Source: Phycisphaerae bacterium
Lineage (GTDB): Bacteria; Planctomycetota; Phycisphaerae; UBA1845
NCBI GenBank assembly: GCA_016929015.1
Contig: JAFGJQ010000261.1
Coordinates: 1-39,520 of the forward strand
Direction of reading: 5' to 3'
DNA length: 39,520 nt
Below the pieces are notes generated by a model. The model was not told where the DNA came from, ran no database searches, and worked only from the letters and a program-made list of their open reading frames with translations. Each line of letters opens with the position of its first letter. Position 1 is the first letter of the stretch. Shown here in pieces: positions 12,001-19,529 of the stretch. Made by a program: the position numbers and the translations under genes.

Positions 12001-14548
12001 GAATCACCTTCCCGAGGCGGAGCGAGCCGTGCTTCTGGAGCGAATTGAAGGTCTGGCCGCCGGATTCAGCGGTGAAGACCGACTGCCGCTGGACTTGTTG
12101 CGCTTGCATCTGACCGAGGCCCTGGAACGGCCGTGCGTCGATCGCGAGCGTGTGGTATCAGACGCTTCACGCGATTCGAATGTCGGGGCCGATGTGCTGG
12201 CGCATCTGCTGGATACCGCCGCGCCGGACGAACGGCCCGGCCTTCTCCGCAACATGGTGGCAAGCCGCGACCCCCAACAGGCACGCGGGTTTCTGATGGA
12301 CGTTGCCGGCAGCCTTCGCGTGCCCGCGGATGATGCATTCGTCGAGACGTTCCTGAACTTGTTCCGGGCCGCGCCGCGAGAGCGATACGATCCGGATCGA
12401 GCACTCAGTGCGGTGCAGCGCGGTGGCTGGAACCGGAACCCGGCCCAGCCGCGCATCGGCCGACAGATCGGCGAGTTGCTCCTGGCCGAGATGCCGACGT
12501 CGCCCCCTGTCCTGGTCGCCGTGGCAACCGCTCGCAAGACGGCCGGCGCGTATGACGAGGCCCGCCTTCTTGTCGATGAGGCGGTGGAATCGATGGCGTC
12601 GGCGGGTGAATTCGCAATCGCCCAGTCCCGCGCCTGGGATGACCTGGCGACCGTGCTCACCCGCGAGGACTGCGCGGCGATCGCGGAGGAACTTGCGGAA
12701 CGGGCGGAGATCGAGGGAGCCACACCTTCGCTGCTCTACGGCCAGGGCACGCTGGAACTGAAGGCCGGGCGATGGAACGAATCCGCCGCCTTGTTTGAGG
12801 CATCGTTCCGGCTCTCGCCGACCAGTCGCCCTCTGGGCCGCAAAGTAATCCGGTTGTTCCAGGACGCCGGACGCACACGCGACCTGGCCGACCTGCTCTC
12901 GGCGCTTCTGACCCGCAGTTCCATCATGGAATCCTTCGAGTGGCGGACGCTGACGGACCTGTACTGCAATCTGTTCGACCCTCTGAACGCCCAACGGGCG
13001 GTCCGACGGCTGGAGGGACCACTCAGCCCCGTCGAGAACATGCGGGTGGACCGCATGATGGGCCGCTACGAACAGGTGCGGGCAACGTTTCTGCGGTTCC
13101 TGATCACTAACCGCAACGAGGGTCGATTCTACAACCCGATCTGGCCGGATGGGCCGTCTACCGGGGGCATGGAGGAATACCTGGCTACACAGGCACGCGA
13201 CTGGCACGAACGCCCGACTCTGTTTACCGGCATTGCCGATCTGCCGTTTGCCGAAGAGGACTGCGCCGCGCTGCTGGGAGCGGCCCCGCCGGACCGGTTG
13301 GACGTGCCGGGCCTGGTTGACGGCCTGGCCAGGGCCGCCTGCGCGCGTGGATCGCAAGACGCGTGGCTGGCCGCGCTGATGGACGCGCAGATGCGTGATG
13401 CGCTGAATCTCAAGGACCGCCGCCTGATCGTCGCCCTGGCAAAGGAGGGGACACAAATCCCGCCGCCCTTGGCGGAGAGCCTCGACAGCCTGCCGGTGTT
13501 CATGGACCTCGGTGACTTCCGTCAGGGCCGCCTGATGGATGCAGTCGTGAAGCTGTATGCCGCCTCCGGCCGGGAAGAGTCGGCACGAAATCTTCTTGCA
13601 TGGTTGGTGACCGCTGACCTGCTGGCTGGAACGACCTCAACACAGTTGGAGGATCGTTTCGACCGGCTCGAGGATTACCTGGCTCTTCTTCCGCCGGACG
13701 AACGCGACGTGGAGCGGCGGCGCTGGGCCGACTGGCTTGCGCCAACCCCCCTGGATTTTCCCGGCAACTCGTACGTGGAGGCACTGCTGGAGTTTGTGGA
13801 ACAGGTCCAGCCGGCCGAAGAGCGAAGACGGAAACTGGAGGCGACGTGCAAGGCGCTGGAGTCGGCCGTGGCCCGGCGCGATCCGGAAGCGGCGCCGTGG
13901 GTGGAGTTGGCGCGATGCCGGGCGGGGCTGGGGCGGCATGACGGGTTCGTCGAGGCGCTGTCTCAGATCGTTGAACGGAATGACAGTCGCAGCGATTGGA
14001 TCACCGTACCTCTGGACGGCCGCAGGTTCCTGCCGGCCGCGTCCTGCCTGGACCATCCCGAGCGGTACGTCCGTGCAATCGTGGATACCGTGGTGGCATC
14101 GCGCGACGCGGGGCGGCTTTCGGTCGCGTCGGCCACGCGGGGTCTTTGTCTCCTGGGTCAATGGTGCGTCGACAACGGCCTGCCGGACGAGGCTCGGCGG
14201 ATCCTGGAAGGCCTGAACACGTCGGACGCATCCCCGGGAGAGTCGGTCTTGTGGCACGCTGATCTCGCACGGATGCTGGGCGAGGAGGAACAGGCCATCC
14301 GCCTGGAAACGGCACTTCTGCAGTCCGATCGGTTGCCCGTCCTCCGCGTGCCGCATCTGTTGGAGGTCGTGGAGGCCCGGGAGGGCCAGGCGGCGGCCGG
14401 GGCTCTGGCGATGCGCGTGGCCGTCTACAGCGACCATCCGGTCGTTCTGCGCCGGTCCGCCGACGCGGCCCGCATGCAGGGCGATCAGGCCGCAGCACAG
14501 GCCTTTCTGGAGCGATTGCAAGCCGTGACGCCGGCCGGCAATCCGTAG
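6011..14548 (+). CDS. Giant VWA - amidotransferase-like - TPR fusion protein (2845 aa)
   Basis: Domains in order: two membrane segments (about 5-23 and 34-56); a first VWA domain with DASAS at 71-75; a glutamine-amidotransferase-like region around 330-395 (GLLVGGGRRSFGPGGY); a second VWA domain with a perfect MIDAS, DTSGSMG, from 413; the tail of the amidotransferase-like fold near 640-670 (WHYGLGTVAACATHIGGEW); a membrane segment at about 815-833; a second hydrophobic stretch at about 841-857 ending in an AxA-like site (VSAPA then EE); then about 1980 residues of TPR-like helical repeats. The first 835 residues match the usual stand-alone VWA/amidotransferase-like protein of such clusters. 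The rest looks like an exported TPR protein fused to it. Codon 837 is GTG and would start the signal-like segment, but the frame is continuous. GGAGG lies 12 bases before the start. The gene ends the operon. Confidence 0.88.
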   Translation: MLFAHPMALWLLLLAIPLVALHLRGGRTTATARWVAVTCLRTLAFVSLVLALARPLLDRPDARRTIVAVMDASASVGESALAGATATARALRDDQGPDEDFAVVVFDRETRAELSSVLDEPNGIRVAVPDEPGSALADALRLAGGLIPHDGRGRVVVYSDGLETGGDAEAEAWKLAQRGIPVETMACEIAAKREVVLVSAMLPPSVGAGATATLEAIVDATSSGPAELVVNSRVDGTQIRTAIELTAGRQTITQSCPMTQEGLATYTVRIDAEGDGSADNNELPAAVFVERPLRLAVVEDADGSPAASALSAWLGPAAVVQDVVPSALTDPESLDGIDVLALADVPADALPAESQQHIVRAVTDGLGLLVGGGRRSFGPGGYARTPLADVLPVRFSQEVQRRDPSTTLVIIIDTSGSMGGSRVNQAKEIARLAIARLKPHDKVGIVEFYGSKRWAAPIQPASNAIDLQRALNRLSSGGGTVILPAIEEAYYALQNVQTRTRHVLVLTDGGVEPGAFEPLIRRMSDRGITLSTVMVGPGGHSAFLASLAQWGRGRFYAAPDRFNMPEIIVKQPESSLLSPFIEQPAGLAVRSRHPIVNDADLADAPELAGYVETQARPTADVLIESSLGHPVLAMWHYGLGTVAACATHIGGEWSRDLSDWPGYGTMMCRLVRTLARPAPERALRITPIHRPGAVELEIKDTRPSAAEGLVAVEMTLADASGPLQTQVLDPIAPNRWNTRLAAAAPGTYTVSARTADGERGGRAALVVPPVREVTSARADGDRLAAIAGWSDRAEQRAAELAAQDVPKVVELQPALCLAVVLLVLVNVLIRRWPERRVRRFGAAAATLCLILPVSAPAEETAEPAIVQAQSMLDTGDLAEARDVLRSAAESRPESAALWAELGRVEELIGDAAAALASLERAESREADPVRRLAIRVRAALIAYDRRETAAAAENLREAAADIPSAAGLCAHVAGLSGDEETALDLLPMDGSDRSRFHAHVFRGLFLLRLDRPTEAQQDFEHAYACAPLVRDRRYALERIVAAARKSGRLAALVDSWLHGGEPTVEQLDAIAPVLQELGRADEALRLLQRDDWSAEHREHVESPEFQRSIIATAVEAGRTREAMAAYRALVDREPRQVEWRTGLGRLLLLEGRSEEAMQVFVEGVARFDHSQDLMALAEGARRLGLDEAALSAARKAGVGGNAAGVQAVLFEVDLMRERGQTDAAMQRLRKLVREVSDDAGVLLPVAEAFERYGDNQEALRLFRRIYEATESEDILLRVAWLLEQNDRFDEALTLWKQMWETTQVPARRRQAQERVLDLASRGGHLADLAIELEERLAAAPAGTAPDDRALSLLVDIYTTANDAVSAAEILQEFTPRAEMTGESVDLLKRLARVYLSCEQFGRCSRVLRRLTELDPANAEEYLQQIAVVALERRQPHEARAALAELEKHAEDPAVADEFSAGVLDMLGLHDEAAAAYARLLDRHPDRIEAHLMWGNAMKSAGRTDQAIARFQALVEEASEDDLFAVAVDGLLNLEAPPAALQSAYRRVVSRIAARPDQVFLYRLAADLQDAVNHTVERDRVLEQSVVVAGERRAPLLRELMDAAGVNNQTERMIEFGRSILALDQEMPPQVYLDLGEALIKADRPAEAERVFARARVGADFSAIQQKVATYFENANRPTDADRIIRDLLVAQPDNVPLLIRSGGLCEQLAAYDRAFEQYGRAADLMLRRLPRTVRREATQPAKETTEETFGRRRWRAANLDEISQYFASAGGGLVNAARSPALREKLLADLTALLNEELESLETDRAFAATLDGNLRLSRLASFIRHVAFALHEPDRADAMDRTLLDRYPDDARLAAEVVRIRVDWGLYERALLFQEAVGDRAAPPDSLLAYAVCTQRRSLDSLLREGKLDTNLAGRLVPVLTMSGRTEDARQALRAADLGSAAEAHTMGATFVAASALLDDAESLRRWLNLWLDAIARVKNGKAAARSLEPCIRIVWNHLPEAERAVLLERIEGLAAGFSGEDRLPLDLLRLHLTEALERPCVDRERVVSDASRDSNVGADVLAHLLDTAAPDERPGLLRNMVASRDPQQARGFLMDVAGSLRVPADDAFVETFLNLFRAAPRERYDPDRALSAVQRGGWNRNPAQPRIGRQIGELLLAEMPTSPPVLVAVATARKTAGAYDEARLLVDEAVESMASAGEFAIAQSRAWDDLATVLTREDCAAIAEELAERAEIEGATPSLLYGQGTLELKAGRWNESAALFEASFRLSPTSRPLGRKVIRLFQDAGRTRDLADLLSALLTRSSIMESFEWRTLTDLYCNLFDPLNAQRAVRRLEGPLSPVENMRVDRMMGRYEQVRATFLRFLITNRNEGRFYNPIWPDGPSTGGMEEYLATQARDWHERPTLFTGIADLPFAEEDCAALLGAAPPDRLDVPGLVDGLARAACARGSQDAWLAALMDAQMRDALNLKDRRLIVALAKEGTQIPPPLAESLDSLPVFMDLGDFRQGRLMDAVVKLYAASGREESARNLLAWLVTADLLAGTTSTQLEDRFDRLEDYLALLPPDERDVERRRWADWLAPTPLDFPGNSYVEALLEFVEQVQPAEERRRKLEATCKALESAVARRDPEAAPWVELARCRAGLGRHDGFVEALSQIVERNDSRSDWITVPLDGRRFLPAASCLDHPERYVRAIVDTVVASRDAGRLSVASATRGLCLLGQWCVDNGLPDEARRILEGLNTSDASPGESVLWHADLARMLGEEEQAIRLETALLQSDRLPVLRVPHLLEVVEAREGQAAAGALAMRVAVYSDHPVVLRRSADAARMQGDQAAAQAFLERLQAVTPAGNP

Positions 14549-14577
14549 CTGTCGGTCGCCCGGCTGCATGCTACAAT
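14549..14577 (+). promoter_or_regulatory. Putative extended -10 promoter of the hybrid kinase gene
   Basis: TGCTACAAT at 14569-14577 matches the extended -10 form TGnTATAAT with one mismatch. The -35 region 17 bases upstream (14549-14554) is weak. It lies directly after the giant gene's stop and about 60 bases before the chosen GTG start, so the kinase probably has its own promoter. Confidence 0.45.
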
Positions 14578-14637
14578 GTGTGCCATCTGGTGCCGGGGGC
14601 GGGGTCGGGATGCGCCGGAGCCACATCGAGGTGCGTC

Positions 14638-17475
14638 GTGAACGGGCGGCAGGAAAGCGAGGCCGGATCTCGTCAGAACCGGAATGGACGGTTCGAAGGG
14701 GGAGATACCAGTCTTCAGCCGGATGCTCGGGCTGCGCAGAGACAGCAGACGGAGGAGTCTCTGCGTCGCGCGGAGGAGCGTTGCGCCCTGGCGCAGCGCA
14801 TCGCCGGCGTGGGCACGTGGGAGTGGGACACGGGGACCAACGAAGTCTACTGGTCGGACGAGACGCTGGCGATTTTCGGTCTGCGGCGTGAGGGCTTTGG
14901 CGGCACCCGGAAGGACGTGGCGGCGCGGATTCATCCGGATGACCGGGCGAGTTGGGAACAGTCGGTCCGGGAGTGTCTGGAGCAGGGCAGGGAGCACCGG
15001 ATCGAGTTCCGGGTGGTTCAGCCCGACGGGTCCGTGCGCTGGGTTTCCGTTCTGGGCGATGCACCGCGGGATGCCGACGGGCAGCGCCGGCGTATGCTGG
15101 GGGTGGCTCTGGACGTCACCGAGCGGAGGCGGGCGGAGCGGGCGCTGCAGGAAAACGAGAGTTTCCTGGAAGCGATCTTCGATAGCATCCAGGACGGAAT
15201 GAGCGTTCTGAACCTGGACCTCACGATCCGTCGGGCCAACGGCGTGATGCATCAGTGGTACGCCCGACACGTTCCACTCGAGGGGAAGAAATGCCACCTG
15301 TGCTATCAGGACAGGGACAAGCCGTGTGAACCCTGCCCGACGCTTCGTTGCATTCAGAGCGGCCGGGCCGAGCGTGACGTCGTGCCCGGGCTGTCCGGCT
15401 CCCCGGCGGAGTGGCTGGAGTTGTTCAGCTATCCCATGAAGGATGCGGAGACGGGCAAGGTGACGGGCGTTGTGGAGTTCGTCCGGGACATCACCACGCG
15501 AAAACGCGCGGAAGACGCGCTGCGCGAGAGCGAACAACGGCTGCGCGCCTATTTCGATCAGTCGTTTCAGTACATGGGACTGCTGGATCCGGACGGCAGC
15601 ATCGTTGCGGTCAACCGCACCACGCTCGAATTCGCGAATGTGTCCGAGGCACAGTTGCAGGGTCGCAAGCTCTGGGACGGCCCGTGGTGGACGGACCCCG
15701 AGGGCGAAAGCCCCCGGCTGCAAGCGGCCGTCTGCCGGGCGGCCGCCGGCGAGTTCGTGCGGTACGAAACGACATGCACCGACTGGCAGGGCGAGCGCCA
15801 TGTCATCGACTTGTCGCTCAAGCCGTTCCGGGATTCCGACGGCTCCGTGCTTCGCGTCATCGCGGAGGCGCGCGACGTCACCGAACAGAAGCAGGTTGAG
15901 CAGGCCTTGCGTCGCAGCGAAGCGAACCTCCGCGTGGCCTTGTCGGCGGCCGAAATGGGCACTTGGCGATGGGACGCCTTGTCGAATCAAGGGACGCGGG
16001 ACGCGGGGCTCAGCCGCATTCTGGGCCTGGTACCCACCGACTCCACGGAGCCGCTGGAAACGGCGTTTTCCCGTCTCCACCCGGATGACCGAGACGCGGC
16101 GCGGACGGAGCTGGAGCGGGCCGTTCGCGATCGGACTTCGTATAGCCAGGAGTTCCGCGTGGTTCGTCCCGACGGAACGGTCCGCTGGCTCCGCAACCAG
16201 GGTAGGCCGTTCTATGACGGGGCAGGCCGCCTGCTGTACCTGACCGGCGCCTCGGTCGACATCACCGCCCGCAAACAGGCCGAGCAGGAGCGGGCGCGAC
16301 TCGAAGCCCAGTTGCGGCAGGCCCAGAAACTGGAGGCGGTCGGTCAACTGGCCGGCGGCGTGGCCCACGACTTCAACAACATCCTGACGGCCGTGCTGGG
16401 ACACGTGGAACTGGCCCGCGCCGCGCTGGGGCCGCCGGATTCGCGTAACGAGACGTTGCTGGATTCTCTCCGTGAGATCGGGCGCGGGGCCGAGCGGGCG
16501 GCCCGACTGACCCGCCAATTGCTGGCGTTCAGCCGGCGGCAGATCATGCAGCCGCAGGTGCTGGACCTGAATGACATCGTGACGGACATGGAGAAGATGC
16601 TGCGCCGCCTGCTCAGTGAGAACATCCTGTTCGACGTGGTTCGCCGGCCGAAGCTCCATCCGGTTCGCGTGGACCCCGGCCAGATCGAGCAGGTGGTCCT
16701 GAATCTCGTGGTCAACGCGCGGGATGCCATGCCGGACGGCGGGACGTTGACCGTCGAGACACGGAATGTGTTGCTGGACGAGGCGTATGCGAACTCCTAT
16801 GCCGAGGCCCGGCCGGGGCCGCACGTGATGCTCTCTGTCAGCGACACGGGCTGCGGCATGGACGCGTCCGTGATCGACCGTGTCTTCGAGCCGTTCTTCA
16901 CGACCAAGGAGGTGGGCGAAGGTACGGGGCTGGGCCTGGCGACGGTCTACGGCATCGTTCGGCAGGCGGGCGGGCACGTCACCGTGTACAGCGAAGTGGA
17001 ACGGGGCTCGACGTTCCGGGTCTACCTGCCGGCGGTTGCGGATGCGGTGTCGGAAACCCCCGCAGGGCGGATGGAGGCCGACGTGCCCGGCGGCACCGAG
17101 ACGATCATGGTGTGCGAAGATGACGAAGCCGTGCGTCACCTCACCGAGCGTCTGCTCAGCAGCGCCGGCTACACGGTGGTGGCTGCCCGCAACGGCACGC
17201 ACGCGGAGGAAGTCTTCAACCGGCGTCAGGAGCCGATTCACCTGCTGGTGACCGACGTCATTATGCCCGACATGGACGGGCGAAAGCTGGCGGACCGGCT
17301 GATGGAACGACGGCCGGGCCTGAAGGTCCTGTTCGTCTCGGGCTACACGTCGGACATCATCGCCCACCACGGCGTGCTGGATGAAGGCGTGGAGTTTCTC
17401 GAGAAGCCGTTTTCGCGGCAATGCCTGCTCCAGCGTGTCCGCGATCTGCTGGGCCGGGACCGAACGAGGCGCTGA
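14638..17475 (+). CDS. Hybrid sensor histidine kinase, four PAS domains plus receiver
   Basis: The GTG at 14638 is chosen because GAGGTG lies seven bases upstream; the frame also opens at 14578, but the extra residues have no protein character. This gives 945 residues. Four PAS domains start near 58, 175, 303 and 431, several ending in the PAC-type DVTERR/DITTRK motif. The kinase core has the H box with His577 (GGVAHDFNNIL), an N box (NLVVNARDAMPDGG), G1 (SDTGCGMD) and G2 (GEGTGLGLATVYGIV). A C-terminal receiver has the phospho-acceptor Asp873 (VTDVIMPDMDG) and lysine in LEKPF. No membrane segment is visible, so it should be a cytoplasmic sensor. PAS2 carries a cysteine cluster (CHLCYQDRDKPCEPC) that may bind metal or sense redox. 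There is no separate output regulator nearby. Confidence 0.95.
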   Translation: MNGRQESEAGSRQNRNGRFEGGDTSLQPDARAAQRQQTEESLRRAEERCALAQRIAGVGTWEWDTGTNEVYWSDETLAIFGLRREGFGGTRKDVAARIHPDDRASWEQSVRECLEQGREHRIEFRVVQPDGSVRWVSVLGDAPRDADGQRRRMLGVALDVTERRRAERALQENESFLEAIFDSIQDGMSVLNLDLTIRRANGVMHQWYARHVPLEGKKCHLCYQDRDKPCEPCPTLRCIQSGRAERDVVPGLSGSPAEWLELFSYPMKDAETGKVTGVVEFVRDITTRKRAEDALRESEQRLRAYFDQSFQYMGLLDPDGSIVAVNRTTLEFANVSEAQLQGRKLWDGPWWTDPEGESPRLQAAVCRAAAGEFVRYETTCTDWQGERHVIDLSLKPFRDSDGSVLRVIAEARDVTEQKQVEQALRRSEANLRVALSAAEMGTWRWDALSNQGTRDAGLSRILGLVPTDSTEPLETAFSRLHPDDRDAARTELERAVRDRTSYSQEFRVVRPDGTVRWLRNQGRPFYDGAGRLLYLTGASVDITARKQAEQERARLEAQLRQAQKLEAVGQLAGGVAHDFNNILTAVLGHVELARAALGPPDSRNETLLDSLREIGRGAERAARLTRQLLAFSRRQIMQPQVLDLNDIVTDMEKMLRRLLSENILFDVVRRPKLHPVRVDPGQIEQVVLNLVVNARDAMPDGGTLTVETRNVLLDEAYANSYAEARPGPHVMLSVSDTGCGMDASVIDRVFEPFFTTKEVGEGTGLGLATVYGIVRQAGGHVTVYSEVERGSTFRVYLPAVADAVSETPAGRMEADVPGGTETIMVCEDDEAVRHLTERLLSSAGYTVVAARNGTHAEEVFNRRQEPIHLLVTDVIMPDMDGRKLADRLMERRPGLKVLFVSGYTSDIIAHHGVLDEGVEFLEKPFSRQCLLQRVRDLLGRDRTRR

Positions 17476-17482
17476 CACGCCT

Positions 17483-17530
17483 GTCGGATCGCGAAGCGCG
17501 AGGGACGTTCCCAGGCCCGCACGATCCGAC
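17483..17530. terminator. Inverted repeat between convergent genes
   Basis: Perfect 9-base arms, GTCGGATCG (17483-17491) and CGATCCGAC (17522-17530), flank a 30-base loop that can itself pair (cgcgaagcgcg). It lies between the convergent hybrid kinase and malic enzyme genes, so a shared bidirectional terminator is the simplest reading. There is no T tract on either side. Confidence 0.45.
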
Positions 17531-17549
17531 GGGTCTGCGTTGCCGGACG

Positions 17550-19262
17550 TCAATCCTCCTTCAGCACGACCGGAACATAGTCCGGATACCATGTGGCGGC
17601 ACGCACGGCGTCCTCGATCCTGTCGTCGGGGATGTTTCGGCCGAGGTTGCCGTCCTTGGCGTACTTCACCACCTTGCACGCGATGCGGAAGCTCACCTCA
17701 CGCAACTGGGATTGACAGGGCACAATCGCGCTCAGGGCCAGTCGTTCCGGGCTGACGCACTCGGCCATGGTGGCCGCGGCCACCTCAAACATGCCTTCGG
17801 TGATCTCGCGGGCCTCGGACACGATGGCCCCCATGCCCACGCCGGGGAAGATGAACACGTTGTTCGCCTGGCCGAACACGTGTCGCCGGCCGGCGTATTC
17901 GAATTCCGGGAACGGGCTTCCCGTGGCGACGATCGCCCGTCCGTCCGTCCACTCGACGGCCTCCGCGGGCGAGCACTCCGCTTTGCTGGTTGGGTTGCTC
18001 AGCGGCATGATGATCGGTCGCTCCACGTGCCGGGCGGCTTCCTGAATCATTTCCTGGGTGAACGCGCCCGGCTGGGCGGTGGCCCCGATCAGAATGGTGG
18101 GTTTCACTGCGCGGATCACCTCGACGGGAGACAGCGAGGAGTGCGGGTTCAGCTTGTAGTGGTCCATGATTTCGCGAGTCAGAGCGAATTCCCGCTTGAA
18201 GACTTCGGATATCTCCCGTCCCTCGTGCAGCAGTCCCTTGCTGTCGAACGCGATGAGGGCCCGCCGGATGGTCGCGTCGTCCGCCCCTTCGCGCCGCATG
18301 GCGCTGGTGACCAGGCGGGCGATGCCCGTGCATGCCTCGCCGGCCCCGATGAACACGATCCGCTGCTTCGAGATCGGCTGCTTCGTGATGCGGAGACCGC
18401 CGTAGATGGCGCCGAGCGTGACGGCCGCCGTGCCCTGAATGTCGTCATTGAAGCATGGAACGCGCTTGGCATAGCGCTCCAGCAGACAGAACGCCCGGTC
18501 CTTATGAAAATCTTCCCACTGGATGATGGCCCGCGGGAACACTTCCTTCACGCCCTGCACAAACGCTTCGATGAACTCGAAATACGCCTCACCCGTCGGC
18601 CGCCGCTTCGGGTAGCCCATGTACAGGGGGTCTTCCAGCAGGGTCGGATTGTTCGTGCCGACGTCCAGGCTGATGGGCAGACACTTGGAGGGGTGGATGC
18701 CGGCACCGGCTACGTACAGGGCCAGCTTGCCGATCGGAATGCCCATGCCGCCGCAGCCCTGGTCACCCAGGCCCAGAATTCGCTCGTTGTCCGTCACGAC
18801 GATCAGCCGGATGTCTGGGAACGGCGCGTTGTGCAGGATCTCCGGGATGTCGTCGATGTCTTCCGGCGTCAGCCAGATGCCACGGGCGCCCCGGAAGATG
18901 TGGCTGAACTTCTGGCACGCCTCGCCAACCGTCGGCGTGTAGACGATGGGCATCAGCTCCTCCATGTTCTCGACCAGGGTCCGGTAGAAGAGCACCTCGT
19001 TTCGGTCCTGGAGGGCGGCCAGCGCGATGTATCGGGCCAACGGCGTGGGGTTCAGCCGGTTCTGTTCCATCGCGATCTTCACCTGGTCCTTGATGCTCTT
19101 GACGGCGTAGGGGATCAGACCACGCAAGCGGAGCTTCTGCCGCTGCTCTCGAGAGAACGCCGTGCCCTGGTTGGTGGACGGGTTCTTCAACAGCCAGATG
19201 TTCGACTTGCGAGTGACGATTGCCTTGGCACCGCCGAGGTTCTCCGGGCTCTCAAGTGTCAC
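17550..19262 (-). CDS. maeA: NAD-type malic enzyme, copy 1
   Basis: Oxidative decarboxylation of malate to pyruvate with NAD(P)+. The GTG at 19262 is preferred over upstream in-frame codons: AGAGGAG lies eight bases upstream and the homology begins just after, giving 570 residues, the usual length. Visible motifs: MPIVYTPTVGEAC (catalytic Tyr), GLGDQGCGGMGIPIGKL, SKCLPISLDVGTNNP (malate binding), FNDDIQGTA (metal), the dinucleotide loop GAGEACTGIA and LSNPTSKAE. The next gene upstream is a paralogue with the same motifs. A near-consensus promoter between the two (19353-19381) means this copy can be expressed on its own. Cofactor choice cannot be read safely from the sequence. Confidence 0.95.
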   Translation of the reverse strand: MTLESPENLGGAKAIVTRKSNIWLLKNPSTNQGTAFSREQRQKLRLRGLIPYAVKSIKDQVKIAMEQNRLNPTPLARYIALAALQDRNEVLFYRTLVENMEELMPIVYTPTVGEACQKFSHIFRGARGIWLTPEDIDDIPEILHNAPFPDIRLIVVTDNERILGLGDQGCGGMGIPIGKLALYVAGAGIHPSKCLPISLDVGTNNPTLLEDPLYMGYPKRRPTGEAYFEFIEAFVQGVKEVFPRAIIQWEDFHKDRAFCLLERYAKRVPCFNDDIQGTAAVTLGAIYGGLRITKQPISKQRIVFIGAGEACTGIARLVTSAMRREGADDATIRRALIAFDSKGLLHEGREISEVFKREFALTREIMDHYKLNPHSSLSPVEVIRAVKPTILIGATAQPGAFTQEMIQEAARHVERPIIMPLSNPTSKAECSPAEAVEWTDGRAIVATGSPFPEFEYAGRRHVFGQANNVFIFPGVGMGAIVSEAREITEGMFEVAAATMAECVSPERLALSAIVPCQSQLREVSFRIACKVVKYAKDGNLGRNIPDDRIEDAVRAATWYPDYVPVVLKED

Positions 19263-19352
19263 TGAACCGACTCCTCTGGAAAAAAGATGCGATTTCCGCG
19301 GACCTGGCCCCGAATGAACACGCCGCGGCTGCACGGGGCACAACGAGACCTC

Positions 19353-19381
19353 ATTGTAGCGGATCGGGGTAGCAGTGTCAG
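19353..19381 (-). promoter_or_regulatory. Promoter of malic enzyme copy 1
   Basis: On the minus strand, CTGACA (19381-19376), a 17-base spacer and TACAAT (19358-19353): five of six matches at both sigma-70 boxes with ideal spacing. The predicted start is near 19346, leaving a leader of about 85 bases before the GTG at 19262. Confidence 0.7.
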
Positions 19382-19494
19382 CGCAAAGAATCAACGCGGC
19401 GCCCCAGCCGAAGGCAGGCCGGTGCCGCTCCTTCCGGCGCGGGCGGTCGGCTTTCGGCGGGCCGCGGTGGGCGGGCCCAAACGGCGTGTTCAAA

Positions 19495-19525
19495 CGGCCT
19501 CTTCTCGTTTCCGAACGGAAGGCCG
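19495..19525 (-). terminator. Hairpin after malic enzyme copy 2
   Basis: Arms CGGCCT (19495-19500) and AGGCCG (19520-19525) enclose a second small pairing (TTCCG/CGGAA). On the minus strand TTTG follows. It starts five bases beyond the stop of copy 2 and ahead of the copy 1 promoter, so it probably separates the two transcripts. Confidence 0.4.
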
Positions 19526-19529
19526 ACTA

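Noticed and set aside
8519-14548. Separate gene starting at GTG 8519 inside the giant frame
   Set aside because: The reading frame is continuous from 6011 and no good ribosome site precedes the GTG; kept as a finding about a fusion joint, not as a gene.
14485-17679. A 1064-codon open frame on the minus strand opposite the hybrid kinase
   Set aside because: The plus strand has full kinase motifs; the antisense frame has no recognisable domain and results from G/C-rich third positions.
17421-19265. A 614-codon plus-strand frame opposite malic enzyme copy 1
   Set aside because: It mirrors the malic enzyme codons; no motif or ribosome site.
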